Origin: an uncultured Burkholderiales bacterium
Lineage (GTDB): Bacteria; Pseudomonadota; Gammaproteobacteria; Burkholderiales; Burkholderiaceae_C
Reading direction: 5' to 3'
NCBI GenBank assembly: GCA_903925445.1
Contig: CAIYFE010000090.1
Span: 1 to 8,666 of the forward strand
Length of the DNA: 8,666 nt
A program made the translations under genes and the position numbers. Below, piece after piece: positions 1-7,276 of the stretch. The notes under the pieces are model-generated. The model ran no database searches, was not told the DNA's origin, and worked only from the letters and a program-made list of their open reading frames with translations. How positions within the stretch are numbered: the stretch's first letter is position 1; each line of letters begins with the position of its first letter.

Positions 1-345
1 GACGTTGCCACGGGCGACAGCGCGGCCAAAGCGACCAATCCGTCGGGCAGCACACATCTGAGTTGCGAATCTGACGATTGGAATTTCCAACTGGACGTCG
101 CGCGCAGCACCAGCGGAGATTTGCGTCAATTGGTGATCGAAGGCGACACCGTTTTGTCCACCGAAAAAGCCGCTCAAATCACCTTCAACTACGCCGGCTT
201 TGACCTGACCTTGAACTCGACCACCGGCGCTTTCACTTACGAAGTCAGTGGCCTCCAAAGTTTTGTCACCAACAAGGTCAAAGGCAACCGAAAATCCAAA
301 GGCGCGGGCACTTGCAAGGTCGCACAGCTCAAAAAGCTGTTCTGA
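1..345 (+). CDS. C-terminal part of an unrecognised protein (5' end outside window)
   Basis: The frame is open from base 1 to a TGA at 343-345, giving 114 residues of a protein whose start lies left of the window. I do not recognise the family. The visible part is hydrophilic with alternating polar and hydrophobic residues (for example FNYAGFDLTLNSTTGAFTYE), which suggests beta structure. It has two cysteines, one near residue 22 (HLSCES) and one near the end (GAGTCKV), and a basic tail (VKGNRKSKG, then LKKLF). No membrane segment or catalytic motif is visible. An internal TTG at 121 could be called as a start, but the frame continues upstream without a stop, so the gene is better read as truncated by the window edge. 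A 6-bp inverted repeat (ACAGCT/AGCTGT, 324-340) lies in the last codons. A secreted or periplasmic protein is a guess only. Confidence 0.6.
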   Translation, partial: DVATGDSAAKATNPSGSTHLSCESDDWNFQLDVARSTSGDLRQLVIEGDTVLSTEKAAQITFNYAGFDLTLNSTTGAFTYEVSGLQSFVTNKVKGNRKSKGAGTCKVAQLKKLF

Positions 346-358
346 TCCGACCCCCTCG

Positions 359-386
359 GTTGTGTCTCACAACGATTTCTATTATT
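359..386 (+). terminator. possible weak rho-independent terminator of the upstream gene
   Basis: The perfect inverted repeat GTTGTG-TCT-CACAAC (359-373) begins 13 bases after the TGA of the upstream gene. It is followed by a T-rich but interrupted stretch (GATTTCTATTATTTCT). The stem is only 6 bp and the T tract is broken, so this may be a weak terminator or a protein-binding dyad. Confidence 0.3.
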
Positions 387-415
387 TCTAAAAACAACAT
401 AAATAATACATAGGT

Positions 416-421
416 TATAAT
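416..421 (+). promoter_or_regulatory. -10-like box TATAAT upstream of the exoprotein gene
   Basis: A perfect TATAAT lies about 50 bases before the ATG of the exoprotein gene, in an AT-rich stretch (about 371-460) that contrasts with the flanking genes. No good -35 box is visible at 16-18 bp spacing (393-398 reads AACAAC) and there is no extended -10 TG. The promoter may therefore need an activator, or the match may be chance in AT-rich DNA. Confidence 0.35.
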
Positions 422-433
422 TTTTTATATCGA

Positions 434-448
434 TAACCAATTTGGTTA
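434..448. promoter_or_regulatory. 15-bp perfect dyad TAACCAATTTGGTTA, possible operator
   Basis: TAACCAA-T-TTGGTTA is a perfect 7-1-7 palindrome between the -10-like box and the exoprotein start, where a repressor or a leader hairpin could act on expression. The bound protein, if any, is unknown. It does not resemble a Fur box in base content. Confidence 0.35.
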
Positions 449-470
449 GCGCTAATTAATTACATGCGCT

Positions 471-3152
471 ATGAACTCTCGCAGCCATCAGCTGATTTTT
501 TCGAGAAAACTGGGTGTCCTCATTGCTGTCGGCGAACACGCCTCTTCGCGAGGCAAAGCCGCTGGCGGCTCGGCCACGCATCGCTCGACGCCTTTGCACT
601 CGTTCAAAGTGCGAATGCTTTGCCTTGCCTGCTTGATGCTGAGCTTGGGGAGTCGCAACGTCTTGGCGGGGGTTGCCGCCAACACATTGCCCCAAGGCGC
701 GCTGACACAAGCCGGCGCCGTCACGATCCAGACCCAAGATGCGCAGATGACGCTCGTGCAAGGCACGCCCAGTGCCAGCGTCAATTGGACGAGTTTTAGC
801 ATTGGCTCTGGCGCCAGCGTGCGCATTGTTCAACCGACTTCCAATGCGGTCTTGCTCAACCGGGTGGTGGGCAACGATGCAAGTCAAATTTTTGGCAAGC
901 TCAGCGCCAACGGTCAGGTTTTTTTGATCAACCCCAATGGCATCGTATTTGGTGCAACGGGGTCGGTCACGGCAAGTGCATTCACGGCCTCAACCTTTGG
1001 GCTGTCGGACGACGATTTTTTAAAGGGCAATCTGCGCTTCAATCGCAATGGTTCAAACGCGGCCATAAAAATTGAACACGGCGCACGCATTGACACCTCG
1101 TCCTACCCCAACGGGTATGTCGCGCTGATCGGCAGCCAAATTTCAAACAGTGGCACGATTGCCACGCAAGGTGGCCAAGTCGTGTTGGCCGCTGGCGAAC
1201 GCGTGACCCTGCCCCGCAACTTGGCCGTGCCTTTGAGCGCCAGAGTGAGCCTTGAAATTTCTCCTGCCAGCATCAGCACGCACATTGAAAACAACGCCGA
1301 CGCGGTGATTCAAACGCAAGGCGGGCAGGTGCTCATTCAAGCATCGTCGTTGGTCGATGCCATCGCGGGTGTGCAAAGCAGCGTGACACATGCAGGCGTC
1401 ATTGACACCAGCGCAGACCTTGCAGGCGATGTGGCCTTGCTTGCCAACCAAGGTGAAGTGCAAGTGCATGGTTTGATTCAAGCCAACAGCCGTGGGCAAG
1501 ATGCGCCAGGCGCCAACATTGTGATTGGCCGAGATGTGCAAACCGATGAATTGGCCGCCATCACCGATGTGTCACAAGCCGTCTTACAAGCCCGCAATGG
1601 CGATGTAGAAACTTCCGCCGAACTTTTGCTGACCGATCAAGTGAGCGTGCGCGCAAAAAACTGGTTGCTTGATCCCACCGATGTGCTCATCACCCAAGAC
1701 GATGCGCCCCAACCTCCCAGCAACAGCAACACCAGCGTGATCCGTGACAGCACCCTCAACGCGCAACTCGATGCAGGGACGAATGTCACCATTCAAACCA
1801 ACAGCAGCGGCGGCGGGTTGGGCGATATCACGGTATTGGGTCGCTTGGGGCAAACCTCGGGCAACCAAAGCGCCAAGCTCACGTTGGACGCTTACCGCCA
1901 CTTGGTGGTCAACACCGATGTGGGCAGCAACGGCGGTGCAGGTGCTTTGGCGTTCACCGCCATTGCGGGGGGCAACATCAGCTTCAATGGTTTCATCCAC
2001 ACATCGGGGGGCGATGTGTCGCTGACGGCGGGCAGCGCCTCACGTGCCAACCTCAGCAACGCGGCTCTTGTTTTACGCAACGATGTGGTGTTGAATTCCA
2101 ACGGCGGCAACATTGCCATCGCAGGTCATGTGTCGGCGGCCAACAACAGCCTGACCCTTCAAGCTGGCTCGGGTCAAGTGGTTTTGGGTGCGAACGGCAA
2201 AAACGTGTCGGGTCTGAGCGCTTTGTCGCTGACGTCTACCCATGCATTGAATGCCATTGCCAGCAACATCACGGGCAGCACCACGCTGAGCTTTCATGGC
2301 ATGTCCCAGGGCGCACTGGCATTGACCGGGCGCAACACCTACAGCGGTTGGACGCGTTTGACCGATGGCACGTTGCAAGTGGGCAACGGCAACGCAGCCC
2401 TCAACGCGCAACTGGGCAGCGGCGCAATTTACATGAGCGGCAACACCTCGACGCTTTATTTTTATACGGGCAACACCGTGGTGTTGAACCAGTCGTTGAT
2501 GGGCAACGGGTCGGTGCTCAGCACAGAAGACTTGCAGTTCAATGGCGGCATTGAGCTGCTGGCCACTTCGGCGAGCAACAGTTTTTTAAACATCAAAACA
2601 CAAGCCAGCACCCAAAGCGCCACCAGCGGAAACATTTATGTTGGAGGCGGTGTGACCCATCGCACCCCACTGCGATTCAGCTTGAACATCACGGCCAACA
2701 ATGGTTTGTTTTTGAACTCCGCCATCACCGCTTTTGATGCAGCCACAGATGTGGCGTTGACTGCCAATGGTTTGTCGTATGGCGTTGCTGCAAGCGACAT
2801 GAATGCATCGCAACTGAGCGCAAGTCGAGGTTTGGTCATTTCAGGACAAGGCGACATCGCGAGCCGTGGTGGCAAATTGTCGATGGTTGGCTACAGCTAC
2901 CAAACGGTACAAAACGCGGCCAATGAGGGCACGGCTGTCCACCTGAGTTCTCGAAGCAACGTCAGCACCAGCGGTGTGCTTTCGGGCACCAACACCAGCG
3001 ACCTTGAAATCTCAGCCGACAGCATCAGCATCCAAGGTGTTTCCAATTCAGGTTGGGGGGGTGCGCATCAATTCGGGCGACAAAATCAGCAGCCTGATGG
3101 CGCATGGCGACGTCACCCTCGCAGCCAAGGGCACCAATGGATTGGTCTCTGA
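471..3152 (+). CDS. TPS-type exoprotein (filamentous haemagglutinin/HMW-like adhesin), N-terminal part, ends by frameshift
   Basis: This is the N-terminal 893-codon frame of a large secreted adhesin-like protein exported by two-partner secretion. Residues 1-30 (MNSRSHQLIFSRKLGVLIAV, then GEHASSRGKA) match the extended signal peptide region (ESPR). A hydrophobic core (MLCLACLMLSLG, 49-60) follows, with a likely signal peptidase cut after A66 (NVLA|GVAA). The TPS/haemagglutination domain spans roughly 67-260 and includes NWTSFSIGSG, LSANGQVFLINPNGIVFG (N154-G161) and GQVVLAAGERVTL. Known TPS domains address the exoprotein to its TpsB pore. Next come a WLLDPTDVLIT segment (W398), common in this exoprotein group, and a PATR-like repeat (NTYSGWTRLTDGTLQVGNG, about 622-640). 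The ESPR fixes the ATG at 471, although Shine-Dalgarno pairing is poor. The true frame is lost at the G7 tract 3055-3061; the final 30 residues (from GAHQFGRQNQQ) are charged and unlike the rest, so they are out-of-frame tail. The protein continues in the 2974-7257 frame. Confidence 0.88.
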   Translation: MNSRSHQLIFSRKLGVLIAVGEHASSRGKAAGGSATHRSTPLHSFKVRMLCLACLMLSLGSRNVLAGVAANTLPQGALTQAGAVTIQTQDAQMTLVQGTPSASVNWTSFSIGSGASVRIVQPTSNAVLLNRVVGNDASQIFGKLSANGQVFLINPNGIVFGATGSVTASAFTASTFGLSDDDFLKGNLRFNRNGSNAAIKIEHGARIDTSSYPNGYVALIGSQISNSGTIATQGGQVVLAAGERVTLPRNLAVPLSARVSLEISPASISTHIENNADAVIQTQGGQVLIQASSLVDAIAGVQSSVTHAGVIDTSADLAGDVALLANQGEVQVHGLIQANSRGQDAPGANIVIGRDVQTDELAAITDVSQAVLQARNGDVETSAELLLTDQVSVRAKNWLLDPTDVLITQDDAPQPPSNSNTSVIRDSTLNAQLDAGTNVTIQTNSSGGGLGDITVLGRLGQTSGNQSAKLTLDAYRHLVVNTDVGSNGGAGALAFTAIAGGNISFNGFIHTSGGDVSLTAGSASRANLSNAALVLRNDVVLNSNGGNIAIAGHVSAANNSLTLQAGSGQVVLGANGKNVSGLSALSLTSTHALNAIASNITGSTTLSFHGMSQGALALTGRNTYSGWTRLTDGTLQVGNGNAALNAQLGSGAIYMSGNTSTLYFYTGNTVVLNQSLMGNGSVLSTEDLQFNGGIELLATSASNSFLNIKTQASTQSATSGNIYVGGGVTHRTPLRFSLNITANNGLFLNSAITAFDAATDVALTANGLSYGVAASDMNASQLSASRGLVISGQGDIASRGGKLSMVGYSYQTVQNAANEGTAVHLSSRSNVSTSGVLSGTNTSDLEISADSISIQGVSNSGWGGAHQFGRQNQQPDGAWRRHPRSQGHQWIGL
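2334..2396 (+). repeat. PATR-like beta-helix repeat coding segment
   Basis: The encoded NTYSGWTRLTDGTLQVGNG resembles the passenger-associated transport repeat (typically N-T-Y-T-G-x-T-x-I-x-x-G-T-L-x-x-G). That repeat is best known from classical autotransporters but also occurs in other type V passengers. One clear copy is visible here, inside the N-terminal half of the exoprotein. Confidence 0.6.
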
Positions 3153-6100
3153 TTTCAGCGGTGGCACCTCGGGCTACTCCAACCTGATTCAGACCGATGG
3201 AAAAATCACGATCCAAGCCGAATCAATTGCACCCACAGGCATTGGCATTTCAGCTTCAGGACTGTTGCTCAAAGGCCGTCAAGGCATTGCTTTGCATGCC
3301 CAATTGGCCAGCAGCGCACAAACGGCCATTGAATTTTTAAACAGCGCAGGACGCGCGTATGGCATTCAAGCCGTCGATGCCAACAACCTGGCCTCAGGCG
3401 ATGTGTTCATGCAATCGCAAGGGGGTCGCATGAACTTTCAAAGCAGCGCTTTGGGCATCGTGGGTCAAAACATCACGATCGATAACACCTACAGCGATTC
3501 AACAACACAAGCCTCGATGGCCACACTGGGTCGCTATGCCAGCACCAGCACCACGGGCAGCGCGTTGACGCTGGCGAGCAACGTCACAGCAACGGGCAAG
3601 TTATGGATTGGCGCGCGCCAAAGCGCACCAACGGGGTCTACCGGCGCTTATCAAGGCTTGGATTTGTTTGCGTTTTTAACGGCGTCTAACTTGCAGGTGA
3701 CCGCAGAAAACAACACCTCAAGCGGCATAGGCATGCGCTTTGGTGGCGTTGCCTCAGGCATCAACATCTTGGCCAACAACCAGGCTGAAACGCCGGTGCA
3801 GAGTTTTGTTCAAGGCATTGCAAGCTTCAACGGCGGCAAGTCGGGTGCGGCGCTGAGCATTGACAGCACAACCGCTTCGTTGCATGTTGGCAGCGGCGCA
3901 AAGTTAAAACTGCTGGGCTCGGCCACCGCTGTTGGCCCCACCTCGGGCAACAACAACGTTGGCGTTCGACTGTCCAGCAATTTGGTCAGCAGCGGCGATT
4001 TGACATTGCAAGGCGACAGCAACAGCTTTAACGGCGTTTTGGACTTTGGCACGATCACGCACAGCGGGGGCAATCTGACTTTGCTGGGCACGATCAACTC
4101 CAGCGGCACCAGCACAACCAACGGACTGGGTGGCGCTGGCGTTTTGATTTTCAAAGACATCAACATCAACAACGGATCGCTCCAAGTCGTGGGCGGCAAC
4201 AACATCAAAAACGGTTCCATTTTTGGCAACGGCGTTTTGATTCAAGGCAACTTGAATGTGATGGGTGGTGATGTATCGGTGACGGGTTACACCTCGATGC
4301 AAACGCCCGGTCGCTCCATCACGCTGCAAGGCAACATCACCTCCGATCGCGACATTCATCTGATCGGGCAAAGCCACAGCACCTCAACCGCAGACACGAT
4401 GGCGTTGTTGGGCAACATCAACACGGGGGCAAAAGTCAGCCTCACCACATTGGGCGGGTGGATCAATGTCAGCTCATCGGTTGGCGATTACAAGTCCATC
4501 AACGCAGGCTCGTTGGTCATGGACAACACCGGCGCAGGACAAACCAGTTTGTTCAACGATGAGAACGCAGGCTTGGTCGCCGGTGTGAGCTTGGGAGGCG
4601 GCGTTGCAAGCGATGGCCGCATCACACGGGGCAGTGGTTTTTCACACGCTTACGGCGGGATAACGCTTCAGGGCACGGCCATCAATGTCAAAGGCAACAT
4701 CAACATGGCCGCGGTGACCCAAGCAGCGGGATCGCGTGGTGTCTTTGTGAATACAGCCATTCAGTCGGGGCCGCTTTCGGTGGTGAATATTTATGGGCAA
4801 AACACTTCGGTGGGCGCCAGCAATTCAGGCGATGGCGTGTCGATTGAAAACATTGGCGCCATCAACAGCGTGGGGGGAACGGTTCAAATTTCGGGGTTGT
4901 CTTCGGTGCGCGGCTCTTCTGGCATTCGTTTGGCCAGCAGTGCCGCAGGGGTAACGGCCATTACAGCCGATCAAATCAATTTGAATGGCACTTCGTCCAG
5001 TCAGTTGGGCAACGGCATTTTGTTGAACGCCACGTTGGCCGCTACCAACAGCTCAGCGCGCAACCTCACCAGCACACTGCAAGGCGTGAGCGCCAGCGCC
5101 AACAGCGCCTACTCTGGCGTAGAGATTGACGGCAACACCAGAATCAGCGCAGCGGCAGGCACACGCATTTCAATCAACGCAGAGGCCAGCCAAACCGCGC
5201 TTATCAGCAACGGTTCTTCTGGCGTTGGCATTTCTAGCAACGCGCGATTGATCAGCAGTGGCCATGTCAGCGTCAAAGGTTTGAGCTACAACGCATCAGG
5301 TCTGGCTGTCAAAACAGGCGCAACATGGACACACAACGGCGCTGACAGCACGCTGCTTTTGGCGGGTTCAACCACATCCAACGCAGCAGGTGTTTCGCTA
5401 GAAACCAACACCAGCCTCACGGTGGCCAGCCGACTCGACATTCAAGGCGACAACACCAACGAAACCCAAAAAAGCACGGGGCACGGCGTGATCTTGGCAG
5501 GCAACATCACCAACAACGCAGGCTCCACAACCATTCATGCCGACCAAAGTGGCATTCAAATATTGCAATCCGCCAGAATTCAACACAACGTCAACGCAGG
5601 CGCGATTGACATCAGCGCGGGCAATGACGACAACACCAACGCCGCCAGCATTCGTTTGAACGAGCCCAACACCGCGCTGAGTAGCGCACCGGCAAGCAGC
5701 GCGCACATCACCCAACTCAGCAACGCAGGCATCTTTGTGGCCACCTTGGGCGCAGGCGATTTGAGCGTTGCAAAAATCAGCAACCAAGGCACGGGCAACG
5801 TGGTGGTTGGTGCTGGCATTCATCACACCAGCGGCGACTCGGGGGGCAACATCAAAACCGCATTGGGTTACACCATCAGCAATGCGCGTGGCAAAACTTA
5901 CCTCTACAGCGGCAACACCGACAACACCAACGCTTTGGCCAACTTGAATAGCCAGCAGCTTGGCCAACTCTATTTGGACACGCAAACCACCTACACCCAA
6001 AACACCGCCGTCAACACCGTGTTTGATGCAGACAACCTGGGCATAGGCTCGGCGGCCACTGTGCAAGTGGCTTTTCGAGGCAAAGCCAATTTTTCTGACA

Positions 6101-7257
6101 CGTTGAACGGTTACAGCGCCAGCACAACCTATGGCGATGCCCACACGGCCAATACTTCTGACGCTCAACGTGCGTTGGTGGACAGCTTCAAAGACAACTT
6201 GATTGCCAACAACGCCAAGCAGTTCAGCGCATCCACCCATGCAGGCTTGCTCAACATCGCAGGCAACACCTTGATCCGCGATTTGTCGATTGACCTGCAA
6301 GCCCCCACCTACAGCAGCGCGGGCTATTTGAATGCTGCAACTTACACGGGCAGCGTCAAAACCAACCAATACGTGATTGACCTCACATCAGAACCTTCCG
6401 TTGCGTTGCGCGTTGCCCCCCAATCGGTCACGGCGCTGAACATCCACGCACACGATAAAACCTACGACCGCACAACCCAAGCCTTGGTTGACTTCAGCCA
6501 ATCCGCAATCAGCGGCACGCTGGCAAACGACCAAGCTTGGTTGGATTTGAGTCAACTCAAAGCCAGCTTCAACACAGCCGATGTGGCTTACGCTCAAGCC
6601 CAAGTTACATCAAAAATTGTGCAAATTGACGGCGTCCGCCTCTTGGGTCGCGACGCCAACAATTATTCAATGGCCTCCAGCACAACGACCACCGCCACCA
6701 TCACGCCCAAGCCTTTGGTGCTTGACTATGTGATTCAAGACAAAGTGTTTGACAACACCACCCACGCCATTGCATTGCCCCTTGTGCAAGGCGTGTTGGC
6801 GCAAGACAAAGTTGAAGTCGTTCACGGCAGCGCTGAATACGATTCCAGCGTGGCTGGTTTTTCAAAACCCGTCACCATCGCTGACATTGCTTTGACCGGC
6901 AAAGACCAAGGCAACTACCAGTTGCCAGCGCCCATCCAAACAACCCACACAGCGTATGCGCGTGGCAACCTCTTGCCCCCACCCAACGACCCTTCAGCCA
7001 CACATTTTTCAAAAGAAACCGGCTACGTTGCATCGCTGAGCCTGCCCAGCCAATCGGCCGCTCAAATCAAACAATTCAATTTCAACTACTTGAGCACCAA
7101 ACCCGCTGAGCCAGGCTTTCAGCTGGCAGGACTGGATGCTGCGGATGTGTGCGAGCCATCTGACAGCGAAGCCTGCCAATGCGTTGAATCCCTCCAAACC
7201 GCAGGCATTGCCGTTTGCTTTGCGCCGGTTGTTGCTTTGTCGGGGGATTTGGATTAA
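2974..7257 (+). CDS. TPS-type exoprotein, C-terminal part (beta-helix repeats, two YDG-type domains, cysteine tail)
   Basis: This frame continues the exoprotein. The GTG at 2974 is merely the first start codon in frame: residues before about 3061 (CFRAPTPATLKSQP) are out-of-frame noise, and no ribosome-binding site precedes it. From 3061 on, the protein is Gly/Asn/Ser/Thr-rich beta-helix, including about 17 degenerate coils of 26-37 residues (3961-5680). Two YDG-type domains follow: about 6430-6714, with KTYDRTT and GRDANNY, and about 6715-6960, with KVFDNTT and GKDQGNY. These are small repeat domains common near the C-terminus of large bacterial exoproteins. The last 35 residues hold four cysteines, at 7150, 7174, 7180 and 7216; I see no others in the mature protein. 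Joined to the 471 frame by loss of one G, the product is 2261 residues. The TAA at 7255-7257 lies 19 bases from the end of the convergent peroxidase gene. No TpsB transporter is in the window. Confidence 0.82.
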   Translation: MCFRAPTPATLKSQPTASASKVFPIQVGGVRINSGDKISSLMAHGDVTLAAKGTNGLVSDFSGGTSGYSNLIQTDGKITIQAESIAPTGIGISASGLLLKGRQGIALHAQLASSAQTAIEFLNSAGRAYGIQAVDANNLASGDVFMQSQGGRMNFQSSALGIVGQNITIDNTYSDSTTQASMATLGRYASTSTTGSALTLASNVTATGKLWIGARQSAPTGSTGAYQGLDLFAFLTASNLQVTAENNTSSGIGMRFGGVASGINILANNQAETPVQSFVQGIASFNGGKSGAALSIDSTTASLHVGSGAKLKLLGSATAVGPTSGNNNVGVRLSSNLVSSGDLTLQGDSNSFNGVLDFGTITHSGGNLTLLGTINSSGTSTTNGLGGAGVLIFKDININNGSLQVVGGNNIKNGSIFGNGVLIQGNLNVMGGDVSVTGYTSMQTPGRSITLQGNITSDRDIHLIGQSHSTSTADTMALLGNINTGAKVSLTTLGGWINVSSSVGDYKSINAGSLVMDNTGAGQTSLFNDENAGLVAGVSLGGGVASDGRITRGSGFSHAYGGITLQGTAINVKGNINMAAVTQAAGSRGVFVNTAIQSGPLSVVNIYGQNTSVGASNSGDGVSIENIGAINSVGGTVQISGLSSVRGSSGIRLASSAAGVTAITADQINLNGTSSSQLGNGILLNATLAATNSSARNLTSTLQGVSASANSAYSGVEIDGNTRISAAAGTRISINAEASQTALISNGSSGVGISSNARLISSGHVSVKGLSYNASGLAVKTGATWTHNGADSTLLLAGSTTSNAAGVSLETNTSLTVASRLDIQGDNTNETQKSTGHGVILAGNITNNAGSTTIHADQSGIQILQSARIQHNVNAGAIDISAGNDDNTNAASIRLNEPNTALSSAPASSAHITQLSNAGIFVATLGAGDLSVAKISNQGTGNVVVGAGIHHTSGDSGGNIKTALGYTISNARGKTYLYSGNTDNTNALANLNSQQLGQLYLDTQTTYTQNTAVNTVFDADNLGIGSAATVQVAFRGKANFSDTLNGYSASTTYGDAHTANTSDAQRALVDSFKDNLIANNAKQFSASTHAGLLNIAGNTLIRDLSIDLQAPTYSSAGYLNAATYTGSVKTNQYVIDLTSEPSVALRVAPQSVTALNIHAHDKTYDRTTQALVDFSQSAISGTLANDQAWLDLSQLKASFNTADVAYAQAQVTSKIVQIDGVRLLGRDANNYSMASSTTTTATITPKPLVLDYVIQDKVFDNTTHAIALPLVQGVLAQDKVEVVHGSAEYDSSVAGFSKPVTIADIALTGKDQGNYQLPAPIQTTHTAYARGNLLPPPNDPSATHFSKETGYVASLSLPSQSAAQIKQFNFNYLSTKPAEPGFQLAGLDAADVCEPSDSEACQCVESLQTAGIAVCFAPVVALSGDLD
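3055..3061 (+). repeat. G7 homopolymer at the exoprotein frame break
   Basis: Seven G residues (3055-3061) mark the point where the reading frame must move by one base. The other long G runs I can find in the gene are G6 and are read in frame (1967-1972, 2006-2011, 4872-4877, 5841-5846), so G6 is the expected in-frame length here. Gain or loss of one G by slipped-strand mispairing would switch the full-length product on or off. A base-calling error in a homopolymer would look the same. Confidence 0.75.
3961..5680 (+). repeat. tandem degenerate beta-helix coils (about 17 protein-level repeats)
   Basis: The translated region falls into successive coils of 26-37 residues that mostly begin G-[VI]-x-[LIV], then a small-residue turn, then a strand such as [VL]-x-[LVI]-x-G-x-S. 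Examples of coil starts are GVRLSSNLVSSGDLTLQG, GVLIQGNLNVMGGDVSVTG, GVGISSNARLISSGHVSVKG and GVILAGNITNNAGSTTIHA. The DNA copies are diverged, so the repeat is visible only in protein. This fits a right-handed parallel beta-helix shaft. The same pattern appears once across the frameshift near 3030-3130. Confidence 0.6.
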
Positions 7258-7276
7258 GTGTTGCGGCTTCGCCCTT

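Larger units (their letters stand above)
471..7257 (+). pseudogene. whole TPS exoprotein locus, interrupted by one frameshift as sequenced
   Basis: This composite entry joins the two frames above. Coding character is continuous on both sides of 3055-3061 and there is no other break. Deleting one G gives IQGVSNSGWGVRINSG, which aligns in register with the later coil LQGDSNSFNGVLDFG. Whether the gene is a true pseudogene, is phase-variable, or carries a sequencing error cannot be told from one sequence. The intact frame of more than 4 kb after the break argues against old decay. The restored product has a 66-residue signal region, a TPS domain, a long beta-helix, YDG-type domains and a Cys tail, the order expected of a cell-surface adhesin of the HMW/FHA type. 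Confidence 0.55.

Noticed and set aside
464..799. Plus-strand frame starting ATG at 464, overlapping the exoprotein start
   Set aside because: The 471 frame carries the ESPR and signal peptide; the 464 frame is Arg/Cys-rich out-of-frame reading of the same DNA.
3040..3075. Programmed -1 ribosomal frameshift at TGG-GGG-GGT
   Set aside because: The downstream frame needs a +1 (or -2) change; a -1 slip leads to the wrong frame. Loss of one G at the DNA or RNA level fits better.
3810..4377. Two overlapping minus-strand frames of 139 and 157 residues
   Set aside because: Both are shadows of the exoprotein repeats; they overlap each other and lack family features.
5398..6369. 323-residue minus-strand open frame opposite the exoprotein
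   Set aside because: It runs antisense to the well-supported beta-helix frame, shows no domain or signal, has composition that mirrors the opposite strand, and no ribosome-binding site stands out.
7258..7276. Bidirectional terminator between the convergent genes
   Set aside because: Only a 3-bp GGC-TTC-GCC hairpin is present with no T run, so nothing supports a terminator in the gap.
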